A stretch of 44,582 nucleotides of DNA from Bacillota bacterium (lineage in GTDB: Bacteria; Bacillota; Clostridia; Peptostreptococcales; Acidaminobacteraceae), in assembly GCA_025210655.1 (NCBI GenBank), contig JAOARG010000052.1, positions 1-44,582 on the forward strand, given 5' to 3'. Shown piece by piece: positions 8,052 through 16,925 of the stretch. Numbering within the stretch: the first letter of the stretch is position 1; the number at the start of each line of letters is the position of its first letter. The notes under the pieces are model-generated. The model searched no databases. It saw nothing but the letters and a program-made list of their open reading frames with translations, and had not been told where the DNA came from. A program made the position numbers and the translations under genes.

Positions 8052-8768
8052 ATGGAAAGTTTGAACAACAATAGATTTGTTTTCAAGGAAAAATACATAA
8101 CTAAGAGAAAGATAAATCTTCTTATTTTATTTATTCTCACTGGGGTAATGATTATGGCTTATCCCCTCATTATGGACAAAGGAATACCATATAATGATTA
8201 TATGAAGCTTGCAGGTGTTATAGTTGCATTTATTGGGCTAGAATATCTTGTCATTGCCTTCATTATATTTAAAAAACTTAGAAAAGCATATCTAGAATTA
8301 GATGATTTAGGTTTAAGGAGGGTAATGGGCAAGCACAGAAGATTTATATATTTTGAGTCAATATCTGATGTTAAGATTAGAAGAAAAGATGGTAATACAG
8401 AAATGATTACAATTAAAGAGGGTAGAAGAAAGATTACCATATATGGATATGAAGGTCTAGAGGAAATCAGAAATAGCTTATACAGCAATTTGAGTGCTGA
8501 TATAATATCTGATAAGGAAATGAAGGTTGATTGGAACAATCCTTTATTAATGATAATTATATTCCTCGTGACATTCTCAGCCTTAATGCTAGTTCAAGGT
8601 GCCAGTTTTAAAGCCTATGAGATAGTTCATAAACTGATTATGTTTGGACTTGCAATTTACTTTATAATCTTTAAACCCCTAGATAGAAGTATGGGTGGTA
8701 AATTTGCAAGACTTGATATAGGATTGGGAATTCTCCTTATAATCACTCAATTGATGACATTATTTTAG
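8052..8768 (+). CDS. Membrane protein of unknown function, PH-like loop
   Basis: A 238-residue protein with about five membrane segments: two near the N-terminus (LLILFILTGVMIM and a helix around GVIVAFIGLEYLVIAF), then LLMIIIFLVTFSALML, LIMFGLAIYFIIF and LGILLIITQLMTLF. Between segments 2 and 3 lies a soluble stretch of about 80 residues of alternating strands (FIYFESISDVKIRRKDGNTEMITI). It looks like a small bacterial pleckstrin-homology-like fold, but that is a guess from pattern. AGGAGG at 8040-8045 dictates the ATG at 8052 rather than the upstream ATG at 8025. No neighbour explains its role. Confidence 0.75.
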   Translation: MESLNNNRFVFKEKYITKRKINLLILFILTGVMIMAYPLIMDKGIPYNDYMKLAGVIVAFIGLEYLVIAFIIFKKLRKAYLELDDLGLRRVMGKHRRFIYFESISDVKIRRKDGNTEMITIKEGRRKITIYGYEGLEEIRNSLYSNLSADIISDKEMKVDWNNPLLMIIIFLVTFSALMLVQGASFKAYEIVHKLIMFGLAIYFIIFKPLDRSMGGKFARLDIGLGILLIITQLMTLF

Positions 8769-8846
8769 GAGTATACAGAATAGAAGTTTTTATATAGGGT
8801 ATATATCTTCTTATAGGGACATATTTTGTTGAGAGGAGGAATATCC

Positions 8847-9323
8847 TTGAAAAGTATAGTGGTTTATGCAAGTAGACATGGTTGTACTGAAAAAGTAGCA
8901 TATCTTATTAGGAATATCCTAGGTGATAATACTGACCTTATTAATATAGAAAAGATTAATTTGACTAATGTTGATTCATATAATAATGTTATCATTGGAG
9001 GATCTATTCATAAGGGAAGTATCCAGGAATCTGTTCAGAAATTTTGCAGTAATAATCTAGATACTTTACTTAGGAAAAATGTTGGATTATTCCTTTGTTG
9101 TGCTATGGAAGATAAGTATGAAGAGCAATTTAATGGAGCTTTTCCTGAGAGTCTTAGGGAGAAAGCTATTGTGAAAGAATATTTTGGTTATGAAATTGAT
9201 TATGAAAGACTAGGTTTTTTTGAGAAAATAATTATGAAGAAAGTAGCTGGAATTAGGGAAAATAAGTTTAAGCTTAATAAAGAAAATATAGAACGATTGG
9301 CGCATTTTTTTGATGACAAATAA
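8847..9323 (+). CDS. Flavodoxin-domain protein
   Basis: A 158-residue single-domain flavoprotein. The N-terminus SIVVYASRHGCTEKVA is the FMN-phosphate loop (T/S-x-x-G-x-T pattern). NVIIGGSIHKGSIQESVQKF is the second flavin-binding loop, as in the flavodoxin_5 / HemG-like group. FLCCAMED follows where the third loop would be. It could carry out electron transfer, or a protoporphyrinogen-oxidase-like reaction as in HemG, but no haem genes are near. The start is the TTG at 8847, because AGAGGAGG lies 7 bases before it and the upstream TTGs overlap that site. Confidence 0.8.
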   Translation: MKSIVVYASRHGCTEKVAYLIRNILGDNTDLINIEKINLTNVDSYNNVIIGGSIHKGSIQESVQKFCSNNLDTLLRKNVGLFLCCAMEDKYEEQFNGAFPESLREKAIVKEYFGYEIDYERLGFFEKIIMKKVAGIRENKFKLNKENIERLAHFFDDK

Positions 9324-9378
9324 ATTGATTGTAATATTTTAAAAGAATTGAACTAGCTTGTTCAATATGGAGGTTGAC

Positions 9379-10122
9379 ATGATTGTAAGAAGAATTGAAG
9401 AAATGACTTTAAATGCTTGGCCTGCCCTATATCAAAAGCTCTATGATGGATGGGTTATAAGATATTCAGATGGTTTCACAAAGAGATGTAACTCTGTTAT
9501 AGCAATGTACGGTGGAACTAAAACTTTTGAAGAAAAGGTAGCATTTTGTGAGAACTACTATAAGGAAAGAAATATTAGAACTATGTTTAGAATTAATGAA
9601 CATGTCTCTGACAAATATTTAGATGATTATTTAGAGAAGAGGGGATATGAAAAGAAGCATATCAACTCAGTACTTACTCTTGATATTGATGAATCTGAGT
9701 ACTTACAAAGAGAAAAAAATATAGTTGTTGATACTATTAGTGATGATCATTGGTCTGACTTTATGGCAAAGAATTTTCATTTGAATGAAAAAGAAACTGA
9801 GATAATGTATAGAATGTTAAGCAATGTTGGTGAGAAGGCAAAATATTTCTCTTTAAAAGATAATAATGGAGAAATAATTTCAGCAGCAGTAGGAATTATT
9901 GAAGATGATTTCTTTGGTATATATAATTTAGTTGTTGACGAGAAGCAAAGAGAAAAAGGCTTTGGAAAAACAATGATGGAAGGTATACTAGACTATGGTA
10001 GATTGAAGAATCTTGATAAGGCATATCTTCAGGTATCAATGTCAAATACCAAGGCTTATGAGTTTTATATGAACATGGGCTTTAAAGAAGAATATAATTA
10101 CTGGTACAGATGTAAAGAATAG
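9379..10122 (+). CDS. GNAT-family N-acetyltransferase
   Basis: A 247-residue protein. The C-terminal half is a GNAT domain: NLVVDEKQREKGFGKTMMEGIL gives the acetyl-CoA pyrophosphate loop (R/Q-x-x-G-x-G), and LQVSMSNTKAYEFYMNMGFKEEYNYWYR is the closing strand-helix. The N-terminal half is probably a degenerate second GNAT fold, beginning with the tryptophan-rich MTLNAWPALYQKLYDGW seen in two-domain members. The substrate is unknown. The ATG at 9379 is chosen because GGAGG (9369-9373) precedes it by 5 bases. A terminator follows, so it is likely monocistronic. Confidence 0.82.
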   Translation: MIVRRIEEMTLNAWPALYQKLYDGWVIRYSDGFTKRCNSVIAMYGGTKTFEEKVAFCENYYKERNIRTMFRINEHVSDKYLDDYLEKRGYEKKHINSVLTLDIDESEYLQREKNIVVDTISDDHWSDFMAKNFHLNEKETEIMYRMLSNVGEKAKYFSLKDNNGEIISAAVGIIEDDFFGIYNLVVDEKQREKGFGKTMMEGILDYGRLKNLDKAYLQVSMSNTKAYEFYMNMGFKEEYNYWYRCKE

Positions 10123-10129
10123 AGTAAAG

Positions 10130-10163
10130 GAGTATAGGGGATTTTTTCACCTATGCTCTTTTC
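10130..10163 (+). terminator. Terminator after the GNAT gene
   Basis: GAGTATAGG pairs with CCTATGCTC (one G-U) over an 11-nt loop, followed by TTTTCTT. Confidence 0.75.
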
Positions 10164-10207
10164 TTAATTGAGAATTTTACTTATTTAGTAAAAGGAATGT
10201 GATTTAA

Positions 10208-11056
10208 ATGAAAAAAATAGATTTTTTAAAAGTAATAAATGAAAAATGTCCAGAAATTAAGGTGGAGTCTTTTTCAATAAATATTATGGGTGAAAATAAT
10301 ATCGTATGTATTGTAAATGGAGATATGATATTTAGATTTCCAAAGGATGATTTTAGTACAGAAAAATTTATGACAGAAATAAATAATCTCAAAGCAGTAT
10401 CAAGTGTCAACACTTTGCAAGTTCCTAATTTGATTGGATATGAAATAGAACCAACCCCATTTATGTATTATGAAATGATAATAGGTGAAGTACTTAGCAA
10501 GGAAGTATTTGAAGCTTTGGAGAATAAAGAAAGAATAGTTGTGCAGCTTCGTAATTTTTTAGAGGAAATACACAGTGTTGAAAAGGACAAAATAGTTTTT
10601 AAGACAGTTTACAATAAGGAGTACTGGATAAATGTTTATGAGCGAGTTCAAAGGGAAATTTTTGATTTGCTTGACTTAAGTGTACAAAATGAAGTAGTAA
10701 AATTATTTGATGATTTTTTACAAGGATATGATGAGGATATAATTGATTCTAAGGTCATTCATGGTGATATGGTTTCTGCTAATGTCATATATCAGGAGGA
10801 TAAGCTTATTGGTATAGTTGATTTTGCAGAAATGTCATTTGGAGATCCAGCCATTGATATTGGAATGTTATGTAGTAAGTACGGCTACGGAGAAAAATTC
10901 TTAGAAATATTGATTGAGAAATATGATATATATAAGGAAATGAAAGACAGAATAGTTTTCTATTCCAAAGCTTTTATATTTTGTGAAATTCTAGAGTTTT
11001 ATCAAAAATACAATATTTTTGTTTTTCATGATTGTTTGAAAAATATTATGTTATAG
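10208..11056 (+). CDS. Aminoglycoside phosphotransferase-family kinase, APH(2'')-like
   Basis: A 282-residue kinase-fold protein. Visible are an N-terminal nucleotide-binding lobe (MIFRFPKDD carries the likely ATP-contact Lys), the catalytic loop HGDMVSANV (HxD...N) and the metal-binding IVDFAEMSFGDPAIDIG (DFG-equivalent DF). The length and the last motif match APH(2'')-type enzymes that phosphorylate aminoglycosides. Chromosomal homologues in Clostridia are often of unknown substrate, so resistance is not implied. Its terminator is shared with the converging TraX-like gene. Confidence 0.8.
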   Translation: MKKIDFLKVINEKCPEIKVESFSINIMGENNIVCIVNGDMIFRFPKDDFSTEKFMTEINNLKAVSSVNTLQVPNLIGYEIEPTPFMYYEMIIGEVLSKEVFEALENKERIVVQLRNFLEEIHSVEKDKIVFKTVYNKEYWINVYERVQREIFDLLDLSVQNEVVKLFDDFLQGYDEDIIDSKVIHGDMVSANVIYQEDKLIGIVDFAEMSFGDPAIDIGMLCSKYGYGEKFLEILIEKYDIYKEMKDRIVFYSKAFIFCEILEFYQKYNIFVFHDCLKNIML

Positions 11057-11062
11057 AGAAAA

Positions 11063-11096
11063 TAAAGGTTCTTTAGGATGTCCTAAAGAACCTTTA
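11063..11096. terminator. Bidirectional terminator, APH-like / TraX-like
   Basis: A 16-bp perfect inverted repeat (TAAAGGTTCTTTAGGA and complement) with almost no loop. The TraX-like stop codon lies inside its right arm. Confidence 0.82.
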
Positions 11097-11973
11097 CTAT
11101 TATAATAAGTAAAATAATATGCACTGGATAGAATAGATAAGCTAGGTATTTATTCATTCTAAAATCTATGGAATTCCAAATATCTGATAATAAAATAAAT
11201 AGTAGTCCTAAAATACTTCTAGACTGGAACCAAAAACCGGATAAACTTGAAATGTGTTTTCTTGAGTAAAAGTACTGTTTCAAATAATATTCATTTGTGA
11301 AAGCATTGATTATATTTCCGCCATTAATGGTCAGTATATGGTTGTAGGCAGAAATATAAGTTCCAATTATTGAAATAAGTATAAATGATACTACAGTTGC
11401 TATTTTAGAATTCTTAAATAAATAGAAGGATATCATTAAAAGGACACCATAGCTTCCATAATCTAAGTGAAGATTTATACCATTTAAATGTGCTCCTGTC
11501 TTTATTATTTCTGGTGATAAAACTGCTAAGATAGTAAGAATAAAATATACTAATAAGGATAATAGATTATTCGCGTGGTGATAACTGTTAAACTCCTTAA
11601 AACTGCTTATAAGCCTTTCAAGAAAAAGTAGTGCAATCAATCCTATTAGCAATGTAAACATAATGTTTAGATGTAGTGGATGAAATTCTAATTCTGGGTT
11701 GAAAAATGAATATGGAATTTGTGAAATTAGTGCAAATCCAGCAATTCTACTAATATATTTTTTAAGATTTGAAGTTCTTTGAAAACCTAAAGCTATGTAA
11801 TATGCAAATATGGGAAAGGCTATTCTTCCTATGGTTCTTGATAAGTAATAATGTTCTTGAGGTATTATCCCCATATATCCCATATGATCGATAACCATTG
11901 TTATTATTGCAATCAGCTTAAGTAAGTCATTTTTTTTTATGTAATTAGGTGTATTCAATTTTATATTTTCCAT
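11083..11973 (-). CDS. TraX-family membrane protein
   Basis: A 296-residue integral membrane protein with eight or so hydrophobic segments. The N-terminal LLKLIAIITMVIDHMGYMG and RTIGRIAFPIFAYYIALGF are the hallmarks of the TraX/acyltransferase-3-like family, named for F-pilin acetylation. In Firmicutes the family is chromosomal and its acyl acceptor is unknown, probably an envelope component. GGAGGAG precedes the ATG. No conjugation gene is nearby. Confidence 0.85.
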   Translation of the reverse strand: MENIKLNTPNYIKKNDLLKLIAIITMVIDHMGYMGIIPQEHYYLSRTIGRIAFPIFAYYIALGFQRTSNLKKYISRIAGFALISQIPYSFFNPELEFHPLHLNIMFTLLIGLIALLFLERLISSFKEFNSYHHANNLLSLLVYFILTILAVLSPEIIKTGAHLNGINLHLDYGSYGVLLMISFYLFKNSKIATVVSFILISIIGTYISAYNHILTINGGNIINAFTNEYYLKQYFYSRKHISSLSGFWFQSRSILGLLFILLSDIWNSIDFRMNKYLAYLFYPVHIILLIIIVKVL

Positions 11974-12014
11974 TTTCTCCTCCTGTAATTTACCTTTTTA
12001 ACACCGATAGGATG

Positions 12015-12043
12015 ATTATACCATTTATAGGGGGATATTTGAA
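12015..12043 (-). promoter_or_regulatory. Promoter of the TraX-like gene
   Basis: On the minus strand, TTCAAA (12038-12043), 17 bp, TATAAT (12015-12020). Confidence 0.6.
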
Positions 12044-12127
12044 TGGAAGAAATACTTAATATTCTGAAAAAATTCTATTTTTATGTAGTTATAAATATTA
12101 TATACTATACATACGGAGGGGAGATTA

Positions 12128-13534
12128 TTGATACATAAGAGCAGTGATCGAAAAATAAGACTATTAATATCCTTTGGATTAATTTTTCTTTGTTTACTTA
12201 CAAACTTAGTTTTTAATCTAACAATAAGGACTCAAAATATTGAGAATACAAAAATAGCTAGTCATGAAAAAGCTGTAGCTATTGGGGAGAAGATTACAGA
12301 TATATTCGATACATCAAGTATGATAACTGAGTATCTAGCAAAGAACACTACAGTCTTAAAATATCTTGAAAGTGTTAATGAGTATGAAGATATAAAAAGT
12401 AATAATTATTTCCCTGCTTTAAGAGAGATTCAGAATGTAAAAGATATCAATGAATATTTTCATTTGGCATGGGTCGGAAATATTAAGACTAACTTTTTTA
12501 TGGATTCTACAGGATATGTATCGGATAAAAGTTTTGATGCAGAAAAGAGACCTTGGTATGGTAAAATGATGAATTCTAGAGAAATAGCATTTTCTGAACC
12601 TTATATTGAACTAGGTAATAATGAAATTGTTATCTCAGCCATTAAAAAGGTACCTCTAAAAAATGGTACTGGATTTGCAGCGATTGATTTTTCTTTTGCA
12701 GGTATTGAAGAAATATTTACGGATATTTCCCTAGGTGAAAAAGATGAGATATTTCTTTTAAATGGTGAAGGAAATTATTTATACAATAAGGATAAAAATA
12801 AGGTTTTGACAAGTAATTTTTTTGTTGATAATAGAATAGATAGAAATGTAGAAAATCAGGTAAGATCAAGTGATCTTATTTTTCAAGAAATAAATAGGGG
12901 ATCAAGTAAATATTATTTAAGTACTACAAAGCTTGAAAACTCCGATTGGTATGTGGTGATTTTAATTGATAAGGGATCTCTTTTTGAAAGAATAGACAAT
13001 ATTTTCTTAATTGATTTTATTATTTCCTTTTTAGTGTTAGTTGTAATTATTGTAATTATAAATGGCCATATTGCTAGTTATTTTAGCTCATTGAGAGATG
13101 TTAGAATGGCCTTAGTAAATATATCGGAGAAAAAATTTGATGAAACTGAGATAGCAGAAGGAAATAAAGATGAACTTGTAAAAGAAATTTTTGAATATTT
13201 GTCAGAACTAAATTATTCATTAAGAAATATTGTAGATAAAGAAAGTGACAGTAGGCTTGCAAAAATTGAAAAGGAAATTGAAGATATTAAGCTTAGTATG
13301 GAAAAGGTTTATGGAGATTTGCAGCAGCCAATTAATGTTATAGCTACTACGGAATCATTTTTAAAGAAACTTGTAGAAATTAACTCAAAGAAGGCTGATA
13401 ATGGTCTTATGACATCGGATGATTTGGATAAACTTTTACATGATGTTGAAGAGGTTAATTCTATAGTGAAAAACAATTTGAATAAAATAATAAAGCATTC
13501 AGAAAAATTGAATTACAGTAAATTTAACAGTTAA
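12128..13534 (+). CDS. Cache-domain membrane receptor lacking an output domain
   Basis: A 468-residue protein. A first membrane helix (residues about 11-31) is followed by an extracellular double-Cache (dCache_1) sensor to about residue 285, seen from RPWYGKMMNSREIAFSEPYIE and EIVISAIKKV. A second helix (about 295-315, IDFIISFLVLVVIIVIING) follows, then a short HAMP-like stretch and a long coiled coil to the C-terminus. That is the design of a methyl-accepting chemotaxis receptor or sensor kinase, but no MCP hairpin tip, kinase, GGDEF or phosphatase domain is present. The TTG start at 12128 is backed by GGAGGGG 8 bases upstream. The deacetylase gene starts 10 bases after its stop, so the two form an operon. 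The sensed ligand is unknown. Confidence 0.82.
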   Translation: MIHKSSDRKIRLLISFGLIFLCLLTNLVFNLTIRTQNIENTKIASHEKAVAIGEKITDIFDTSSMITEYLAKNTTVLKYLESVNEYEDIKSNNYFPALREIQNVKDINEYFHLAWVGNIKTNFFMDSTGYVSDKSFDAEKRPWYGKMMNSREIAFSEPYIELGNNEIVISAIKKVPLKNGTGFAAIDFSFAGIEEIFTDISLGEKDEIFLLNGEGNYLYNKDKNKVLTSNFFVDNRIDRNVENQVRSSDLIFQEINRGSSKYYLSTTKLENSDWYVVILIDKGSLFERIDNIFLIDFIISFLVLVVIIVIINGHIASYFSSLRDVRMALVNISEKKFDETEIAEGNKDELVKEIFEYLSELNYSLRNIVDKESDSRLAKIEKEIEDIKLSMEKVYGDLQQPINVIATTESFLKKLVEINSKKADNGLMTSDDLDKLLHDVEEVNSIVKNNLNKIIKHSEKLNYSKFNS

Positions 13535-13544
13535 GGAGATCACA

Positions 13545-14345
13545 ATGAGAAGTATTAAAAAAATAGTTTTTGTTTCAACTTTGATGTTATCATTTCTATT
13601 TACAGGTATAGTCTTTGGAGAGGATAAGAATGATCAAATTCCTATTCTTATGTATCATCATATTGTTGAAGTGTATAATGGTGAAAGTACTATTAACATA
13701 ATTGACTTACAAGGATTTTGGAGTCATATTACAGCATTAAAAGAAGAAGGATTTAATTTTATTTCCATTGAGCAACTAAGAAAAGCTGAGAAAGGAGAAA
13801 TAGAATTACCTGAAAAACCAATTATTTTGACTTTTGATGATGGATATGAAAGTAATTATAAACTTGCATATCCCCTTATTAAGGAGTATGAGATAAAAGC
13901 AGTTATGAATTTGGTTGTAAGCACCGTAGGAGAGACACCAGGTGTATATCCTCATTTTACATGGGAAGAAGCTAAAGAAATGCAGGATTCAGGCTTGGTC
14001 GAAATGGGAAGTCATACATTTGCATTACATACACCTGAAATGTGGAAGTCTGAGGAAGAGACAGATGATCAGTATTATGAGAGACTGTTTAAAGATTTTT
14101 CTTATTCTAAGCAATTATTAGATAGCAAACTTGAGTATGAAGCTAGTATAATGTGTTTCCCATATGGATATTATAATCCTATTGTAGTAAAAGCAGCATA
14201 TGACGCTGGTTTTGAAACATTTATTACAGTGGACAAGAGAATAAACAATATTAATGGTAGGATAAGTCTTCTTGGGAGAATAAATGTTGATGGTAGTTAT
14301 AGTTCTGATGATTTGATTAAAAAAATTGATGAACTGTACAAATAG
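13545..14345 (+). CDS. Secreted polysaccharide deacetylase (NodB domain)
   Basis: A 266-residue protein with a signal peptide (to about residue 25, FTGIVFGED). The NodB/CE4 homology domain shows motif 1 ILTFDDGYESNY (catalytic and metal Asp), motif 2 MGSHTFALH (metal His) and motif 3 CFPYGYYNPIVVKAA. The preceding IPILMYHHI is typical of the PgaB/IcaB-like subgroup. The family removes N-acetyl groups from peptidoglycan, chitin-like polymers or poly-GlcNAc outside the cell. AAGGAG precedes the ATG. It is coupled with the Cache receptor gene, suggesting extracellular signal sensing linked to wall or exopolysaccharide change. Confidence 0.88.
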   Translation: MRSIKKIVFVSTLMLSFLFTGIVFGEDKNDQIPILMYHHIVEVYNGESTINIIDLQGFWSHITALKEEGFNFISIEQLRKAEKGEIELPEKPIILTFDDGYESNYKLAYPLIKEYEIKAVMNLVVSTVGETPGVYPHFTWEEAKEMQDSGLVEMGSHTFALHTPEMWKSEEETDDQYYERLFKDFSYSKQLLDSKLEYEASIMCFPYGYYNPIVVKAAYDAGFETFITVDKRINNINGRISLLGRINVDGSYSSDDLIKKIDELYK

Positions 14346-14382
14346 CTTTTGAAAAAATTAATATTTTGCTAATATAATTAAG

Positions 14383-14421
14383 CCCTAGTTTAAAATGATT
14401 TTAAGCTAGGGAAATTTTTTT
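14383..14421 (+). terminator. Terminator after the deacetylase gene
   Basis: CCCTAGTTTAAAA pairs with TTTTAAGCTAGGG (one G-U), 3-nt loop, then AAATTTTTTT. Confidence 0.85.
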
Positions 14422-14489
14422 GAAAAAATTTTTAAAAAAATGAAGGGTTTTTTATTTTTCAAATGTCATATGTATGGAAGGAGGGAAAT

Positions 14490-15017
14490 ATGAATCAAGA
14501 TACTGTATTAATAAAAGAAATTCTTGCAGGAAAAGAACATAGTTTTAGATTTCTTATAGAAAAGTATAAAAAACTTGTTTTTTCAGTTTCTTACAATGTT
14601 TTAAAAGATTATCAAGAATCAGAAAATATTACCCAAGAAACATTTATGCAATTATATATTTCCCTAAAAAAAGGTACAGATATTGATAGTATTAAGAACT
14701 GGCTTTCTAAGGTTGCCCTTAATAAGTCGATTAATCTTAAAAAGAAACTTTCCAGAACATTGTGTCATGAGGATATAGAACCACTTATAGATAATTTTTC
14801 TAATGTTAGATCTGAAGATGATTTTGACTTGCTTAGTGAAAATGTCGATAAATTGCCTGAAAAATATAAAAAGGTAGTGAAGATGTATTACCTAGAAAGA
14901 AAAAGTTATCAGGATATTGGAAAAACCCTAGATATTAGTACAAGGACAGTAGAGACACGGCTTTACAGGGCTAAAAAAATTCTCAGGGAAGAGTGGAGTG
15001 AGGTGTATCATGAGTAG
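14490..15017 (+). CDS. ECF-type RNA polymerase sigma factor
   Basis: A 175-residue sigma-70 family protein with only regions 2 and 4. Region 2 runs from FLIEKYKKLVFSVSYNVLKD to TQETFMQLYISL. The C-terminal region 4 helix-turn-helix is YLERKSYQDIGKTLDISTRTVETRLYRAKKIL. AAGGAGGG sits 7 bases before the ATG at 14490, which decides this start. The 3' end overlaps the next gene by 8 bases, and that gene encodes a zinc-motif anti-sigma factor. This pairing is the classical arrangement of an envelope-stress ECF operon. No matching ECF -35/-10 pair was evident upstream. Confidence 0.92.
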   Translation: MNQDTVLIKEILAGKEHSFRFLIEKYKKLVFSVSYNVLKDYQESENITQETFMQLYISLKKGTDIDSIKNWLSKVALNKSINLKKKLSRTLCHEDIEPLIDNFSNVRSEDDFDLLSENVDKLPEKYKKVVKMYYLERKSYQDIGKTLDISTRTVETRLYRAKKILREEWSEVYHE

Positions 15018-15453
15018 ATGTTATGAAGAAAAGATGATTATTTCATATATAAAAGATACTATGAATAATGAAGAAAGAGAACATTTTCAACTCCATATGG
15101 AGTCTTGTGAAAAGTGTTTTAATTCATATCTAGAACTTTTAGAGGAAAACTTATTAGATTTTAATATTGATATTGCAGATAAAGTTATTGAAAAAACTAT
15201 AATTAAAGACAAAGTGAATATTGAAAATAAAAGGAATCACTTCTACAACAAAGTAATATGTTATGTAGCAGCCTGTATAGTAATATTACTGGTTTATACT
15301 GTTAATATTCAGTGGGTTGTTGATTTAAGCACCATAGAGACTAGTGTTAAGACAAATGAAAAAGTTGAGAAAAACCGATTAGCACAATCGTATAAAAAAA
15401 TTGGAGATCTAATAGATTTCGGTAGGGAGGAAAACAATGAAGAAGAAAAGTAA
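15010..15453 (+). CDS. Membrane anti-sigma factor (zinc-finger ZAS type)
   Basis: A 147-residue protein. The N-terminal cytoplasmic part contains the zinc-binding anti-sigma motif H-x3-C-x2-C (HMESCEKC, about residues 30-37). A single membrane helix (VICYVAACIVILLVYTV) then leads to a short extracytoplasmic tail. Its ATG at 15010, inside the end of the sigma gene, is preceded by GTGAGG. It would hold the sigma factor at the membrane until an envelope signal releases it. Overlap on both sides implies translational coupling. Confidence 0.88.
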   Translation: MSRCYEEKMIISYIKDTMNNEEREHFQLHMESCEKCFNSYLELLEENLLDFNIDIADKVIEKTIIKDKVNIENKRNHFYNKVICYVAACIVILLVYTVNIQWVVDLSTIETSVKTNEKVEKNRLAQSYKKIGDLIDFGREENNEEEK

Positions 15454-16255
15454 GTTTTTAACCGTGCTCTTATCCTTTGTTCCAGGATTGGGCCATTCGT
15501 ATTTAGGTATGACTTCTAGAGGGCTAGTGTTTTTTGTGCCAACAGCCCTTTCAATAATTTTTACAGCATTATTAATGTCAGGAAATGTTATATATGATCC
15601 GATACCATTATTAATATTACCATTTGTATGGTTGGCAGCACTTGTAGATTCATTAATACAGGTAGATAGGATAAATAAAGACATGACTTCTGGAATAGTT
15701 GAATATAAGAAAGATGTAATTAATTTTAATACAATCATTCCGATTTTATTTGCTCTTTTCCCAGGAGCTGGACATATGTCTCTTAGAATGATGAAGAAAG
15801 GATTACAGCTGATGGGCCTTTTCCTAGGAACCCTTGCTTTTGTAAATTACTTTAGATTGGGCATGTTATCATATATTATTCCAATATACTTTTTCTACAG
15901 TTTATTTGATGTTATTGATATATTGTCAAACAGAAGTGAAGAAGCTAAATCAGGAGAATTATCAGATGAAGGAATAGCACTAATAGATAAATTTTTTGAT
16001 GAAAAGCATATTAATGTAACGGGAAAGTATATTGGCTTAGCCTTTATCCTTCTTGGTGTAATAATAATCGGGGATAATATCTTTTTCCCTCTAATCGCAG
16101 AATTTATAGAGAGAATTGATTCTTCAGTACATGGATTTAACTTATATGAATTGAGACATGGAATAAGAGTATTTGTATTAGGATTATTGATGATAGTTGG
16201 TGGAGCTAGGATGATATTTAAGGAAAGGAAGGAACTTAAAAATGAGCAGTTATAG
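15437..16255 (+). CDS. Polytopic membrane protein with repeated PGxGH motif
   Basis: A 272-residue membrane protein with six or so hydrophobic segments and an internal repeat. FVPGLGHSYLGMTSRGLVFF near the start is echoed by LFPGAGHMSLRMMKKGLQLM around residue 110. The PGxGHxYxG pattern occurs in short TM2-like and DUF5683-like membrane proteins of unknown role. GGGAGG before the ATG and 17 bases of overlap with the anti-sigma gene put it in the ECF operon. It may be part of the envelope response the sigma factor controls; that is inference. Confidence 0.8.
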   Translation: MKKKSKFLTVLLSFVPGLGHSYLGMTSRGLVFFVPTALSIIFTALLMSGNVIYDPIPLLILPFVWLAALVDSLIQVDRINKDMTSGIVEYKKDVINFNTIIPILFALFPGAGHMSLRMMKKGLQLMGLFLGTLAFVNYFRLGMLSYIIPIYFFYSLFDVIDILSNRSEEAKSGELSDEGIALIDKFFDEKHINVTGKYIGLAFILLGVIIIGDNIFFPLIAEFIERIDSSVHGFNLYELRHGIRVFVLGLLMIVGGARMIFKERKELKNEQL

Positions 16256-16925
16256 AATAGGAAGATTTTCATTTGGTATTACACTTATACTAGCAGGCCT
16301 TTTTAGTATAATGGCAAATATGGGTATGTGGGAAAGTGTGCCAGGATTATTGAAATTATGGCCATTTGTATTAATAGTCTTGGGAGCAGAAATATTATTT
16401 GTAATAAAGAAAGGTTATCAAGGAGTTAAAACAGATATAGGAAGTATATTCATGATGATAATAGTTGTCCTAGTAGCAGGGACAGTAAATATTGGGACCA
16501 TGTTTTTAAACTCAGAGTACAATGAAGTTCTTAAAAATCAAATAGGTTTAGGTCAAACAGTCAGCAGAGACTATGATTACAAAGTTGAGAATACAGAGAT
16601 AGAAAGTATCGCTATAGCAGGAATAGAATCTTATCAAATAAATTTCACAGAATACGATGGAGAAAAAATCTGGATAAAAGGCATATCAAGCTATAGTAAA
16701 ACAGCTGGATATGATGATAAAAAGGATAAAAGATATTTATTAGATTATGATATAGAAGGTAAATCTTTGATGGTTTTCTCAGATTTTAAACTTCTATACA
16801 GAAACAATCACTTGAACAATCAACTTTTAAGGGTAGAGGTAATGATTCCTAAAGATATGGATTTAAGAATTTTAGGTGACGGGAATTATGAAGTAGAAAA
16901 GTATGATGAGTTAGTTAGTGAGTAG
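16242..16925 (+). CDS. LiaI/LiaF-like membrane protein
   Basis: A 227-residue protein. Three N-terminal membrane helices carry the LiaI-LiaF-type signature GLLKLWPFVLIVLGAEIL, with FGITLILAGLFSI before it. A beta-rich extracytoplasmic domain (from about residue 105) ends in a region resembling the start of a toastrack/adhesin fold (IMIPKDMDLRILGDGNYEV), although the protein stops there. LiaF-like proteins restrain cell-envelope stress signalling in Bacillota. It overlaps the preceding gene by 14 bases and closes the ECF operon. The abrupt C-terminus, next to the ladder element E2, could reflect truncation. E2 begins with the last base of its stop codon. Confidence 0.78.
   Translation: MSSYRIGRFSFGITLILAGLFSIMANMGMWESVPGLLKLWPFVLIVLGAEILFVIKKGYQGVKTDIGSIFMMIIVVLVAGTVNIGTMFLNSEYNEVLKNQIGLGQTVSRDYDYKVENTEIESIAIAGIESYQINFTEYDGEKIWIKGISSYSKTAGYDDKKDKRYLLDYDIEGKSLMVFSDFKLLYRNNHLNNQLLRVEVMIPKDMDLRILGDGNYEVEKYDELVSE

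Noticed and set aside
10208..11056. Acquired aminoglycoside resistance gene
   Set aside because: Codon use and composition match the neighbours, and there is no mobile element next to it. The kinase fold alone does not establish resistance.
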